Origin: Leisingera sp. ANG-Vp
GTDB taxonomy: Bacteria > Pseudomonadota > Alphaproteobacteria > Rhodobacterales > Rhodobacteraceae
DNA: 64,000 nt
NCBI RefSeq assembly: GCF_000813725.1
Contig: NZ_JWLD01000002.1
Span: 248,001 to 312,000 of the forward strand
Direction of reading: 5' to 3'
How positions within the stretch are numbered: position 1 is the first letter of the stretch; each line of letters opens with the position of its first letter. Shown here piece by piece: positions 28,734 to 36,219 of the stretch. A model generated the notes under the pieces. That model ran no database searches, was not told the DNA's origin, and was given only the letters and a program-made list of their open reading frames with translations. A program made the position numbers and the translations under genes.

Positions 28734-29216
28734 TCAATCCTCCAGGATTTTCCGGAGACGATCCTGCTCTTCCGCGCTCAAGCCCTGCTCAGCCCCTTTG
28801 GGCGCCCGGGCCCGGCCGCGCACGTACAGCGCCGCAATCAGCAAGGCTGCAAGAAGCATCAAAGGCCCCGCTGCCCACAAGAGCCAGTTGGCTCCGCTGG
28901 CCGTCGGACGCAGCAGCACGTACTCGCCATAGCGGTCCACGATGAAGTCCATCGCTTCCCGGTCGCTGTCGCCGGCCACCAGCCGCTCTCTCAGCAGCAC
29001 CCGAAGGTCGCGCGCCAGCTCGGCATTGGACTCGTCGATGCTCTCGTTCCGGCAGACCAGGCAGCGCAGGTCCTTGGACAGCTCCCTCGCACGGCCCTCC
29101 AGCGCCGGATCTTCCAGCACTTCGTCAGGCTCCACGGCCACAGCCATGGACGGCACAAAGGCCGAAACAGCCATCAACCCGGCCAGGGCAGCGATCAGAA
29201 CACGGATCTGTTTCAT
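28734..29216 (-). CDS. ccmH: Cytochrome c-type biogenesis protein CcmH (CycL)
   Basis: CcmH is the thiol-redox subunit that reduces apocytochrome c before heme ligation. The 160-residue product has a signal peptide (cleavage near residue 28), the diagnostic LRCLVC motif at residues 50-55 with Cys52 and Cys55, the conserved SIDESNAELARDLRVLLRE and DFIVDRYGEYVLL segments, and a C-terminal transmembrane helix. This is the short single-domain form. Its start overlaps the ccmF stop by 4 bases, so it is coupled to the heme lyase. Confidence 0.94.
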   Translation of the reverse strand: MKQIRVLIAALAGLMAVSAFVPSMAVAVEPDEVLEDPALEGRARELSKDLRCLVCRNESIDESNAELARDLRVLLRERLVAGDSDREAMDFIVDRYGEYVLLRPTASGANWLLWAAGPLMLLAALLIAALYVRGRARAPKGAEQGLSAEEQDRLRKILED

Positions 29217-31177
29217 TCGGCAGGCACTCCCGCTGAAGGCGTTTTGCGCGCACCCGCTGCCACGCGGAACCGCCGGTCGCTGAGGCTGAGGAGCCCGCCA
29301 AGCGCCATCAGGATCGAGCCGGCCCAGATCCAGTTGGCGAAGGGTTTGATATACGTCCGCATGGTCCAGCCGCCATCCGCCTGCTGATCGCCCAGCACCA
29401 CATAGAGGTCGCGGGTTACGCGGTAGTCGATTGCGGCCTCGGTGGTCGGCATCCGTGCCACAGGATAGTCGCGTTTTTCGGGGAACAGAACGGCTTCAGG
29501 GCGTCCATTGCGGGTCACTTCGACCCGGCCCTTGGTGGTAAAGTAGTTCGGCCCCTGCTCTCGGCTCACGTCCTTCAGCACCAAGGTAAAGGCGCCGACC
29601 TGGAAGGGTTCACCCATCCGTGCAACACGGATGTCTTCCTGTTCCCACGCGGTCAGCCCGGCAATGGCAAAAATGGTGATGCCAAGACCGGCATGTGCCG
29701 TCGCCTTGCCCCAGTCTGCGCGGGGCAGCCGCAGCATCCGCTGCAGGCGGCCGGACTTGCCGCTGCGCAGCCACAGATCGGCCAGCGCACCAAAGACAAC
29801 CCAGGACCCCAGAAACAGGCCCACCGGCCCCAGGGCGGAACGGCCGGTCTGCATCGACCAGGCCAGCACACCGAGCGAGACTGCCAGAAGGAACACATAG
29901 CGCAGCTGCCAGGCCGTCCGGCCGATCCGGCCGCGCTTCCAGGGCAGCATTGCGCCGATCGGCAGCAGCAGCCCCAGAACCACCATGAACGGCGTGAAAG
30001 CGGAATTGAAGAACGGCGGACCGACGCTCAGTTTCCGGTCAAACACCATCTCGGCCACAATTGGCCAAACGGTGCCGAAGAAGACCACAAAGCAGCTCAC
30101 CGCCAGCAGGATATTATTGGCCACCAGCGCGCTTTCGCGGCTGACAACGCCAAAGATGCCCTTGGCCTCCATCGCCTGGGCCCGGGCTGCAAACAGGGTC
30201 AGCGCCCCGCCGGTAAAGAAGGCCAGGATGAACAGGATAAACACCCCGCGTTCCGGATCATTGGCAAAGGCATGCACGCTGGTGATGATGCCGGACCGCA
30301 CGATGAAGGTGCCGACCAAAGAGAAACCGAAGGCAAGGATTGCCAGCAGGATCGTCCAGCTTTTCAGCGCCTCGCGTTTTTCGACCACGATGGCTGAGTG
30401 GAGCAGCGCAGCCGCCAGCAGCCAGGGCATGAAAGAGGCATTCTCGACCGGATCCCAGAACCAGAAGCCGCCCCAGCCCAACTCGTAGTAGGCCCACCAG
30501 GAGCCCAGTGCGATCCCGATCGTCAGGAAGATCCAGGCCGCCAGCGTCCAAGGCCGCACCCAGCGGCCCCAGGCGGCATCAATCCGGCCTTCGATCAGGG
30601 CGGCGACGGCAAAGGAAAATGCCATCGAAAGGCCCACATAGCCGAGATAGAGGAACGGCGGATGGAAGGCGAGGCCCGGGTCCTGCAGCAGCGGATTCAG
30701 ATCCTGCCCGTCAAACGGCGGCACCGTGAGCCGCAGAAACGGATTGGACGTGAACAGGATGAAAGCGAAAAACGCCACTCCAATGGCCGCTTGCACAGCC
30801 AGAACCCGCGCCTTCAGCGTGGGCGGCAGCCCGCCGCCAAACACCGAGGCCAGCGCCCCGAACAGGCTGACGATCAGCACCCACAACAGCATCGAGCCCT
30901 CGTGGTTACCCCACGTGCCCGAGATCTTGTAAAGCATCGGCTTGGCGGAATGGCTGTTCAGCGTCACCAGCTTCAGCGAGAAATCCGAGGTGATGAAGGC
31001 CCACATCAGCGCTCCGAATGAGAACGCCGTGAACAGGAATTGCGCCTGCGCCGCAGGCTCAGCCACGGCCATCCAGCCGGGCCAGCGTTTCTGTGCGCCG
31101 ATCAAGGGGATAACGGCCTGCACGATCGCAATCATGAAGGCGAGGATAAGGGCGAAATGGCCGAGCTCTGTAATCAT
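29213..31177 (-). CDS. ccmF: Heme lyase subunit CcmF (CycK)
   Basis: CcmF attaches heme to apocytochrome c in the periplasm. The 654-residue polytopic membrane protein shows the signature WWD region (WWAYYELGWGGFWFWDPVENASFMPWL), the HNRAL-like LLWVLIVSLFG segment, conserved periplasmic His, and C-terminal AIDYRVTRDLYVVLGD. The frame is open upstream into the holin gene. The start at MITELGHFALIL is chosen because CcmF proteins begin there; an ATG three codons earlier is equally possible. It overlaps ccmH by 4 bases. Its relative ccmE is 1.5 kb upstream, with two lysis genes between. Confidence 0.95.
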   Translation of the reverse strand: MITELGHFALILAFMIAIVQAVIPLIGAQKRWPGWMAVAEPAAQAQFLFTAFSFGALMWAFITSDFSLKLVTLNSHSAKPMLYKISGTWGNHEGSMLLWVLIVSLFGALASVFGGGLPPTLKARVLAVQAAIGVAFFAFILFTSNPFLRLTVPPFDGQDLNPLLQDPGLAFHPPFLYLGYVGLSMAFSFAVAALIEGRIDAAWGRWVRPWTLAAWIFLTIGIALGSWWAYYELGWGGFWFWDPVENASFMPWLLAAALLHSAIVVEKREALKSWTILLAILAFGFSLVGTFIVRSGIITSVHAFANDPERGVFILFILAFFTGGALTLFAARAQAMEAKGIFGVVSRESALVANNILLAVSCFVVFFGTVWPIVAEMVFDRKLSVGPPFFNSAFTPFMVVLGLLLPIGAMLPWKRGRIGRTAWQLRYVFLLAVSLGVLAWSMQTGRSALGPVGLFLGSWVVFGALADLWLRSGKSGRLQRMLRLPRADWGKATAHAGLGITIFAIAGLTAWEQEDIRVARMGEPFQVGAFTLVLKDVSREQGPNYFTTKGRVEVTRNGRPEAVLFPEKRDYPVARMPTTEAAIDYRVTRDLYVVLGDQQADGGWTMRTYIKPFANWIWAGSILMALGGLLSLSDRRFRVAAGARKTPSAGVPAE

Positions 31178-31254
31178 AAGCCCCATATACGCCTGTCCGC
31201 GCGGGGCGCCAATGGCAATCCCCGCGCCAAGCCGCCGCAGAGGGCAAAATGTGA

Positions 31255-31830
31255 TCAGCCCCGGCGGCTTTTCCAATCCTCCAGCGCCGGGTTGCTGCCG
31301 CTTTCGGTTGCTTCCAGCAGAGCAGAGGCATCGGTGCCGGCGGAGGCCGCTCCAGGAGTTTCCGCCCGCAGCCGGTTCAAAGCCGAGATATTCTCTACCG
31401 CCTGCGGCACCCGCGCCATGCTGGCAGCCAGGCCATGCTGGAATTCCTGCGTTTTCAACTGATGCCGGGCGCCGAAATAGAAGGACACAATCACCCCCAA
31501 GAGCCACCACAGCGGTTCGGGCACCAATGCCAGCCCCTGCATCCGCGCTGCAAACCACACGGGGTCGGTCAGTGCTGCCCCCATCAGAGCCAGCGTACCC
31601 AACGCCAGCATCGGACGCGGCAGCCGGTTCACCCCGTCCATGAAGCGGTCGAAGCGGCTTTTCTCAGGCTGCTGAAACTCTGCGCCAAGCTGGCTCAGTG
31701 CAGCGATCTGGACTTCATGCGCCCGCGCGGCACCAGCTTCGGAGTTCTCCCGGAACACTTCAACCGTTTCGCGCAGCACATTGCGGCGGCTGCCGAAAAT
31801 CAGCGCCATAACATCGGTAATCAGCCCCAT
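31255..31830 (-). CDS. Holin of the gene-transfer-agent type (3TM holin family)
   Basis: The 191-residue product resembles the 'holin of 3TMs, for gene-transfer release' family. It begins MGLITDVMALIFGSRRNVLRETVEVFREN, followed by an amphipathic region. Hydrophobic segments at about residues 76-100 (MLALGTLALMGAAL ...) and 112-130 (LWWLLGVIVSFYFGARHQ) complete the core, with a soluble tail. In Rhodobacter capsulatus a holin of this kind and a neighbouring endolysin release RcGTA particles by lysing a subset of cells. The ATG lies inside the endolysin 3' end (10-base overlap), a typical coupled lysis pair. The frame is open far upstream, but those codons are antisense to nothing conserved. Confidence 0.8.
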   Translation of the reverse strand: MGLITDVMALIFGSRRNVLRETVEVFRENSEAGAARAHEVQIAALSQLGAEFQQPEKSRFDRFMDGVNRLPRPMLALGTLALMGAALTDPVWFAARMQGLALVPEPLWWLLGVIVSFYFGARHQLKTQEFQHGLAASMARVPQAVENISALNRLRAETPGAASAGTDASALLEATESGSNPALEDWKSRRG

Positions 31831-32432
31831 GACGCGGTCCTCTGTTGAAACTCCTGCGGGCTCAGATGATATCCGGACGAAATGAACTCTTCCGCCCGTT
31901 TGATCCAGCCGCCTTTGCCGCCGCTGCGGCTGCGGGCATATTTTCGGCTGGCGGGACGGCGGTCCGCCAGGCGGAAGTAATAGTTGCGCCGGGCAATCCC
32001 GTAAGCATCGCACAGCGCCTCCCCGCCGACCCGTGCGGCTTGCCCCGCGGCTGCGGCGGTCTGCGGCCCGATGGCGCCGTCAACCGCAACCGCATAGCCC
32101 ATTTCCCGAAGCAGCCGCTGCAGGATCCGCACCGCATTGCCGCCGGCATTGACGTACATGTCAAACACCGTCGCCTGAAGGCACGGGGGCAGGCTGGCGA
32201 TCCTGGGCGCCTCGAAGTAATGGCGAATGAAGATATCCGACGCCTGGTCCCGGCTCAGCGCCCGCACATCCCTGGTGTCGATGAGGCTGTCACCGGTCAG
32301 GTCCAGTCCCAGCCGCCGCAAGGTCCCAATGGTCACACCGTATTTTGTGGCGCCGCCGGGATCATCCGGATCATTCACATAACCGCCTTCGCGCGCCACG
32401 ATCTCCGCGGCGATTTCTTTCACACTCAGCAT
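31821..32432 (-). CDS. GTA endolysin, glycoside hydrolase family 108 muramidase
   Basis: The 203-residue product is a family-108 N-acetylmuramidase that cleaves peptidoglycan. The N-terminal EGGYVNDPDDPGGATKYGVT block holds the catalytic Glu15; LSRDQASDIFIRHYFEAPRI and ATVFDMYVNAGGNAVRILQRLL follow. The C-terminal half contains the AVDGAIGPQTAAAA peptidoglycan-binding-3 type region and ARRNYYFRLADRRPASRKYA. No signal peptide is present, as expected for an endolysin that leaves through a holin. With the overlapping downstream holin it forms a lysis cassette homologous in layout to rcc00555/rcc00556 of R. capsulatus (known from the literature; assignment here by motif). Confidence 0.87.
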   Translation of the reverse strand: MLSVKEIAAEIVAREGGYVNDPDDPGGATKYGVTIGTLRRLGLDLTGDSLIDTRDVRALSRDQASDIFIRHYFEAPRIASLPPCLQATVFDMYVNAGGNAVRILQRLLREMGYAVAVDGAIGPQTAAAAGQAARVGGEALCDAYGIARRNYYFRLADRRPASRKYARSRSGGKGGWIKRAEEFISSGYHLSPQEFQQRTASWG

Positions 32433-32533
32433 CGCATCTCACCCGTTTTCAGCCCCGCAACCCTGCCGGAAAAGTGCTAAGATCGGGCGGCACCGCCGTA
32501 CGCCGGATGCGCAACGCCTTGTGAAGTGCGCTG

Positions 32534-32567
32534 CAGCGCCGCGCAACGCGCGGCGCCGGGCCCAACG
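32534..32567. repeat. Palindromic intergenic repeat, copy 1
   Basis: A 9-bp perfect stem GCGCCGCGC/GCGCGGCGC with a 3-base loop is followed by CGGGCCCAACG. The same unit, with a 4-base loop, recurs at 36128-36162 in the same orientation, both times downstream of a minus-strand gene. This is the pattern of a REP-like element. Confidence 0.65.
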
Positions 32568-32570
32568 CAA

Positions 32571-32594
32571 AACGCCTCCCGGCAGGGAGGCGTT
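32571..32594 (-). terminator. Terminator after ccmE
   Basis: Perfect 10-bp stem AACGCCTCCC/GGGAGGCGTT with a 4-base loop, 33 bases beyond the ccmE stop on the minus strand. The following TTGCGTTGG is only weakly T-rich. It would separate ccmE from the endolysin gene transcriptionally. Confidence 0.6.
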
Positions 32595-32627
32595 CTTGGG
32601 GCGGGAGCACCTTTTGCAAAAGGTATC

Positions 32628-33071
32628 TCAGGTCTCGGGTTCCTGATAGACTCCCTGTTCCTTCAGTGCATCCATGACTTCCTTCGGCATATAGGTCTCG
32701 TCATGTTTTGCCAGGATTTCAGAGGCTTCGAAAACCCCATCCACGTAACGTCCGGTGCCGACCATGCCCTGGTTTTCTTCGAACAGATCCGGCAGAACGC
32801 CAGTGTAGGCGACCTGAACCGTTGCCCCGCCATCGGTCACTGCAAAGCGCACGGTCTCACCTTGGCCCCGCTGCAGCGAGCCCTCAGCAACCAGCCCGCC
32901 GATACGGAACACTTCGGATGGTTTCGGCGGCGCCTCGGCCACCTGGCTGGGCGAGCGGAAGTAGTTGATCCCGTCCCGCATGGCATAACCGATCAAAGAC
33001 GTGGCTACGACAAGGGCCACCGCGGCAACCGCGATGACCTGGATACGGCGCTGTTTCTTCAGGTTCTTCAT
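32628..33071 (-). CDS. ccmE: Cytochrome c maturation heme chaperone CcmE
   Basis: CcmE carries heme covalently bound to a histidine and delivers it to CcmF. The 147-residue product has an N-terminal anchor (about residues 10-29), the OB-fold body with VFRIGGLVAEGSLQR and YTGVLPDLFEENQGMVGTG, and the heme-binding motif ILAKHDETYMP with His123 and Tyr127. The tail is a short flexible end. It is 39 bases downstream of argC on the same strand and is followed by a hairpin and the GTA lysis pair. Confidence 0.96.
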   Translation of the reverse strand: MKNLKKQRRIQVIAVAAVALVVATSLIGYAMRDGINYFRSPSQVAEAPPKPSEVFRIGGLVAEGSLQRGQGETVRFAVTDGGATVQVAYTGVLPDLFEENQGMVGTGRYVDGVFEASEILAKHDETYMPKEVMDALKEQGVYQEPET

Positions 33072-33110
33072 GGTGTCCTCATTTCAGCCCCTAGCCAGCG
33101 CCGCCCCCGG

Positions 33111-34139
33111 TTACGGGAACAGCGGCGCCATCATAAGGCCTTCGGTCTCTTCCTCACCTAACATCAGGTTGGCGTTCTGCAAGGCTTGGCCGCTGCTACC
33201 TTTTGTCAGGTTATCCAATGCTGCGATCACGATGGCACGGCCGTCGATCCGGTCCTGCGCCACGCCGATATGGCAGAAGTTCGAACCGCGCACATGATGG
33301 GTGCTGGGCGCCTCGCCAAAGGGCAGAAGCTCGATGAAGGGCTCATCCGCATACGCCTTGGCGAACGCATCATGGATCGCCTGCGCATCGCCCTTGACAT
33401 AAACGGTGGCCAGAATGCCCCGGTTGGCCGGCACCAGATGCGGAGTGAACTGCACCTTCACCGGGCGGCCGGCAAGCTTGCTGAACTCCTGGTCGAATTC
33501 GCCAAGATGCCGGTGGGTGCCGCCGATGGCATAGGCGTTGTAGCCCTCGCTCAGTTCTGCATGCAGCAGGTTTTCCTTGAGCGAGCGGCCTGCGCCGGAG
33601 ACGGCGCACTTCAAGTCCAGGATGATCTCATCCAGATCGATCACGCCAGCTTCAATCAGCGGCCGCAGGGCAAACTGGCCGGTCGCCGCATTGCAGCCGG
33701 TGCCGGCAACAAGCCGCGCTGACTTGATCTCATCCCGGTAAAACTCGGTAAGGCCGTAGACCGCCTCTTCCTGCTGGTCCAGTGCGGCATGCGGGTTGCC
33801 GTACCATTTTTCGTATTCCGCCGGATCGCGCAGCCGGAAGTCCGCCGACAGGTCGACGATTTTCAGGGTTTTAGGCAGCGCCGCGATGACTTCCTGGCTG
33901 GTCTTATGCGGCAGCGCGCAAAAGCACAGGTCGATGCCGGAGAAATCGATCTCATTGATCTTGCACAGAACCGGCAGCTCCATATGGCGCAGATGCGGGA
34001 ACACCTGGGCCATGGTCATGCCCGCCTTGCGCTCCGCCGACAGCGCTGCGATTTCGATGTTCGGATGCTGTTCGATCAGCCGCACCAGTTCGGCGCCGGT
34101 GTAGCCGGATGCGCCCAGGATAGCCACTTTGTGGGTCAT
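33111..34139 (-). CDS. argC: N-acetyl-gamma-glutamyl-phosphate reductase
   Basis: ArgC reduces N-acetylglutamyl phosphate to the semialdehyde in arginine synthesis using NADPH. The 342-residue product has the Rossmann start [22 protein letters not shown], the [11 protein letters not shown] and [11 protein letters not shown] segments, the catalytic Cys in [12 protein letters not shown], the [11 protein letters not shown] block and GGTHRHLGE. The GxGC environment reads TGCNAA rather than the common PGCYPT, as in the long type 1 branch. It precedes ccmE; no other arg genes are in the window. Confidence 0.95.
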   Translation of the reverse strand: MTHKVAILGASGYTGAELVRLIEQHPNIEIAALSAERKAGMTMAQVFPHLRHMELPVLCKINEIDFSGIDLCFCALPHKTSQEVIAALPKTLKIVDLSADFRLRDPAEYEKWYGNPHAALDQQEEAVYGLTEFYRDEIKSARLVAGTGCNAATGQFALRPLIEAGVIDLDEIILDLKCAVSGAGRSLKENLLHAELSEGYNAYAIGGTHRHLGEFDQEFSKLAGRPVKVQFTPHLVPANRGILATVYVKGDAQAIHDAFAKAYADEPFIELLPFGEAPSTHHVRGSNFCHIGVAQDRIDGRAIVIAALDNLTKGSSGQALQNANLMLGEEETEGLMMAPLFP

Positions 34140-34252
34140 GTCAGACCTCGTCTTTCATATGATATGCCGGTTCCGCAGCCATCTGCGGAGAGAAGTAATG
34201 GAGTGCGGGGCGGCGCACTTTGACCTGGAACAATGTTACAGGCCGAAAACTG

Positions 34253-35062
34253 TCAGGCCGCCTGAAAGGTCATTTCCCGTCGGAGAAACTGGGTCGCCCG
34301 GTCGCTGACGCGAGAGGGATCACCGGTGGTGAAATAGCCGCCCTCGCCCGCGCCATACATGTCCGGATGGCGCTGCAGGTAATCCGCCAGGCTTTCTGCG
34401 ACCAGATTGCCCTGGCTGAACACTTGGACATCCGGTCCCAGGGCTTCCTGGAAGGTCTGCTCCATCAAAGGATAGTGGGTGCAGCCCAGGATGGCCGCCT
34501 CGGGATGCGGCATCTTCCGCTTCAGAGCATCCACATGGCTGCGCACCAGCGCCTCGGCCAGGATCAGGTCGCCGTCTTCAATGGCATCCACCACGCCGCC
34601 GCAGCTTTGCGCCTCGACATCCACCCCGATCGCCCGGAAGGCCAGTTCCCGCTGAAACGCCCGGCTGGCCACGGTGGCCGGGGTGGCAAACAGCGCCACA
34701 TGCTGCACTGCGACTTCCCGCGGCGGCGAATTGTCGCCCCATTGCCGCTCAGTCAGCGCTTCGATCAATGGCACAAAAACTCCCAGGACACGCTTGCCCT
34801 TGGGCAGGCCGCCCTCCTGCATCCGGCGCAGAGCCGCAGCAGACGCGGTGTTGCAGGCCAGGATCACCAGATCGCAGCCCTTGTCCCACATGCTCTCAAC
34901 AGCTGCTTTGGTCAGCTGATAGACATCTTCAGCATCGCGCACGCCGTAAGGCGCGCGGGCGTTGTCGCCGTAATACAGGAAGTTCACATCCGGCAAGCGC
35001 GCCTGCGCCGCGTTGAGGACGGTCAGCCCGCCCAGTCCTGAATCAAAGATGCCAACAGCCAT
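34253..35062 (-). CDS. murI: Glutamate racemase
   Basis: MurI makes D-glutamate for peptidoglycan. The 269-residue product shows [13 protein letters not shown] with the catalytic-site Asp, [11 protein letters not shown], the first catalytic Cys in [26 protein letters not shown], and the second catalytic Cys in [11 protein letters not shown]. Length is typical. It lies 9 bases downstream of the acyltransferase gene on the same strand and is probably cotranscribed with it. Confidence 0.96.
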   Translation of the reverse strand: MAVGIFDSGLGGLTVLNAAQARLPDVNFLYYGDNARAPYGVRDAEDVYQLTKAAVESMWDKGCDLVILACNTASAAALRRMQEGGLPKGKRVLGVFVPLIEALTERQWGDNSPPREVAVQHVALFATPATVASRAFQRELAFRAIGVDVEAQSCGGVVDAIEDGDLILAEALVRSHVDALKRKMPHPEAAILGCTHYPLMEQTFQEALGPDVQVFSQGNLVAESLADYLQRHPDMYGAGEGGYFTTGDPSRVSDRATQFLRREMTFQAA

Positions 35063-35071
35063 AAAGCTCTC

Positions 35072-35950
35072 TCACACGCGGTGTTTTTCCTCGAACTCAA
35101 ACCCGTAACCATAGGATTTGAGCGGTACCGGTGACAGGTCATACGTGGCTTTGCGCAGGAAATCCATCATTGCTTTGGAGTCTTTTTCAAGCGGGGCAAG
35201 AACATCGCGGGTGATCGGTTCGCCGATCACCACTTTCACGGAGGTGCCGACCCGCTTGCGGAACTCCTTGATCAGCAGCCCCATGCGCAGCGTGCTGTGC
35301 AAATGGCTGGCGATCTGAAACAGACGGGAGGTGTGGCCATCAAAGAAAACCGGAACTACCACGGCATCCGATTTCGCAATCATCCGTGCTGTGAAGCCGC
35401 GCCAGCCCGGGTCCATCGGATGGTCGAAGGGTTTGACTGCTGTTGACACGGTACCTCCTGGGAAGATGCCGATTGCGCCGCCCTGCCCCAGGTACCGCAG
35501 AGCTTCCTTTCGGGTTTCCAGGTTGGTGCGCACGGCGTCCCTGGTCTCATCGAAGGCAACCGGCAGGATCACCTTGTTCAAGTCTTCTGCTTTGCGGAAC
35601 ACCTGATGCGCCAGGATCCGGAAATCCCCCCGGGTTTCGGCCAGAATGTGCCCCATCATCAGCCCATCGAGAATGCCGTAAGGGTGATTTGCAATCAGGA
35701 TCAGAGGCTTGTCTTCGGGAATATTGCCCAATGAACCGCCGATCACATCCAGGGTCAGCCCGTAGCGCTCAGCCATAACCGACCAGAAACTGCGCCCCGC
35801 GGCCACGTCTTTCTCATAGCCCGCCGCCCGGCGGATCAGCTGCAGCCGGCCCGTGGCGTTTTCCAGCAGCCGGATCACTGCGCGGCCAGGCCGGGTGGCT
35901 GCGGAGTGGGCATAAGAAATGTCGCGGGCAATATGGCGGTCTGCCAGCAT
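35072..35950 (-). CDS. Lysophospholipid acyltransferase (PlsC-like) family protein
   Basis: The 292-residue product belongs to the glycerolipid acyltransferase superfamily. The first motif reads ANHPYGILDG, in which His and Asp are five residues apart rather than the usual four, a variant known in the hemolysin-like or OlsA/OlsB-associated branch. The second half of the signature, GGAIGIFPGGTVSTA, contains the phosphate-binding FPGGT, and VVPVFFDGHTSRLF follows. There are no clear transmembrane helices. Likely substrate is a lyso-lipid and acyl-ACP, but ornithine-lipid or phosphatidate synthesis cannot be told apart here. It is the first gene of a probable unit with murI. Confidence 0.8.
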   Translation of the reverse strand: MLADRHIARDISYAHSAATRPGRAVIRLLENATGRLQLIRRAAGYEKDVAAGRSFWSVMAERYGLTLDVIGGSLGNIPEDKPLILIANHPYGILDGLMMGHILAETRGDFRILAHQVFRKAEDLNKVILPVAFDETRDAVRTNLETRKEALRYLGQGGAIGIFPGGTVSTAVKPFDHPMDPGWRGFTARMIAKSDAVVVPVFFDGHTSRLFQIASHLHSTLRMGLLIKEFRKRVGTSVKVVIGEPITRDVLAPLEKDSKAMMDFLRKATYDLSPVPLKSYGYGFEFEEKHRV

Positions 35951-36051
35951 TTGCTAGTGCGCTCCATGCAAGTTCACCGGTCAAGTATGGCCGGGCGCTC
36001 ATATTGCAACGCGCGCGTAACGCCGGTGTGACAGTTTGGCGCCGGCAAAGG

Positions 36052-36097
36052 CTGGGGCGCTGCCCCAGACCCCGGGGTATTTTTGACCAGAAAGAAG
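36052..36097. repeat. Intergenic repeat block with hairpin and dispersed 24-nt sequence, copy 2
   Basis: A perfect 7-bp hairpin CTGGGGC/GCCCCAG (36052-36068) is followed by ACCCCGGGGT. The reverse complement of the 24-nt sequence found at 14470-14494 then occupies 36074-36097. The block lies 120-170 bases beyond the 3' end of the IorAB-type gene and 100 bases upstream of the acyltransferase gene. Confidence 0.5.
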
Positions 36098-36127
36098 AAG
36101 CAGGACTCCTTCTGCGGCCAGGCGCAT

Positions 36128-36162
36128 CAGCGCCGCGCAATAGCGCGGCGCCGGGCCCAACG
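36128..36162. repeat. Palindromic intergenic repeat, copy 2
   Basis: Perfect 9-bp stem GCGCCGCGC/GCGCGGCGC with loop AATA, followed by CGGGCCCAACG. Apart from the loop it is identical to the copy at 32534-32567. It lies 58 bases beyond the stop of the IorAB-type gene. Confidence 0.65.
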
Positions 36163-36219
36163 GAGAAGGGTCATTCTTTGAATGGCCCTGAGCGGGCGGG
36201 AGCGTTGCGTTCCGCCGCC

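Noticed and set aside
31255-32432. Remnant prophage
   Set aside because: Only a lysis pair is present. There is no integrase, terminase, capsid or tail gene and no attachment-site repeats, so the GTA lysis explanation is simpler.
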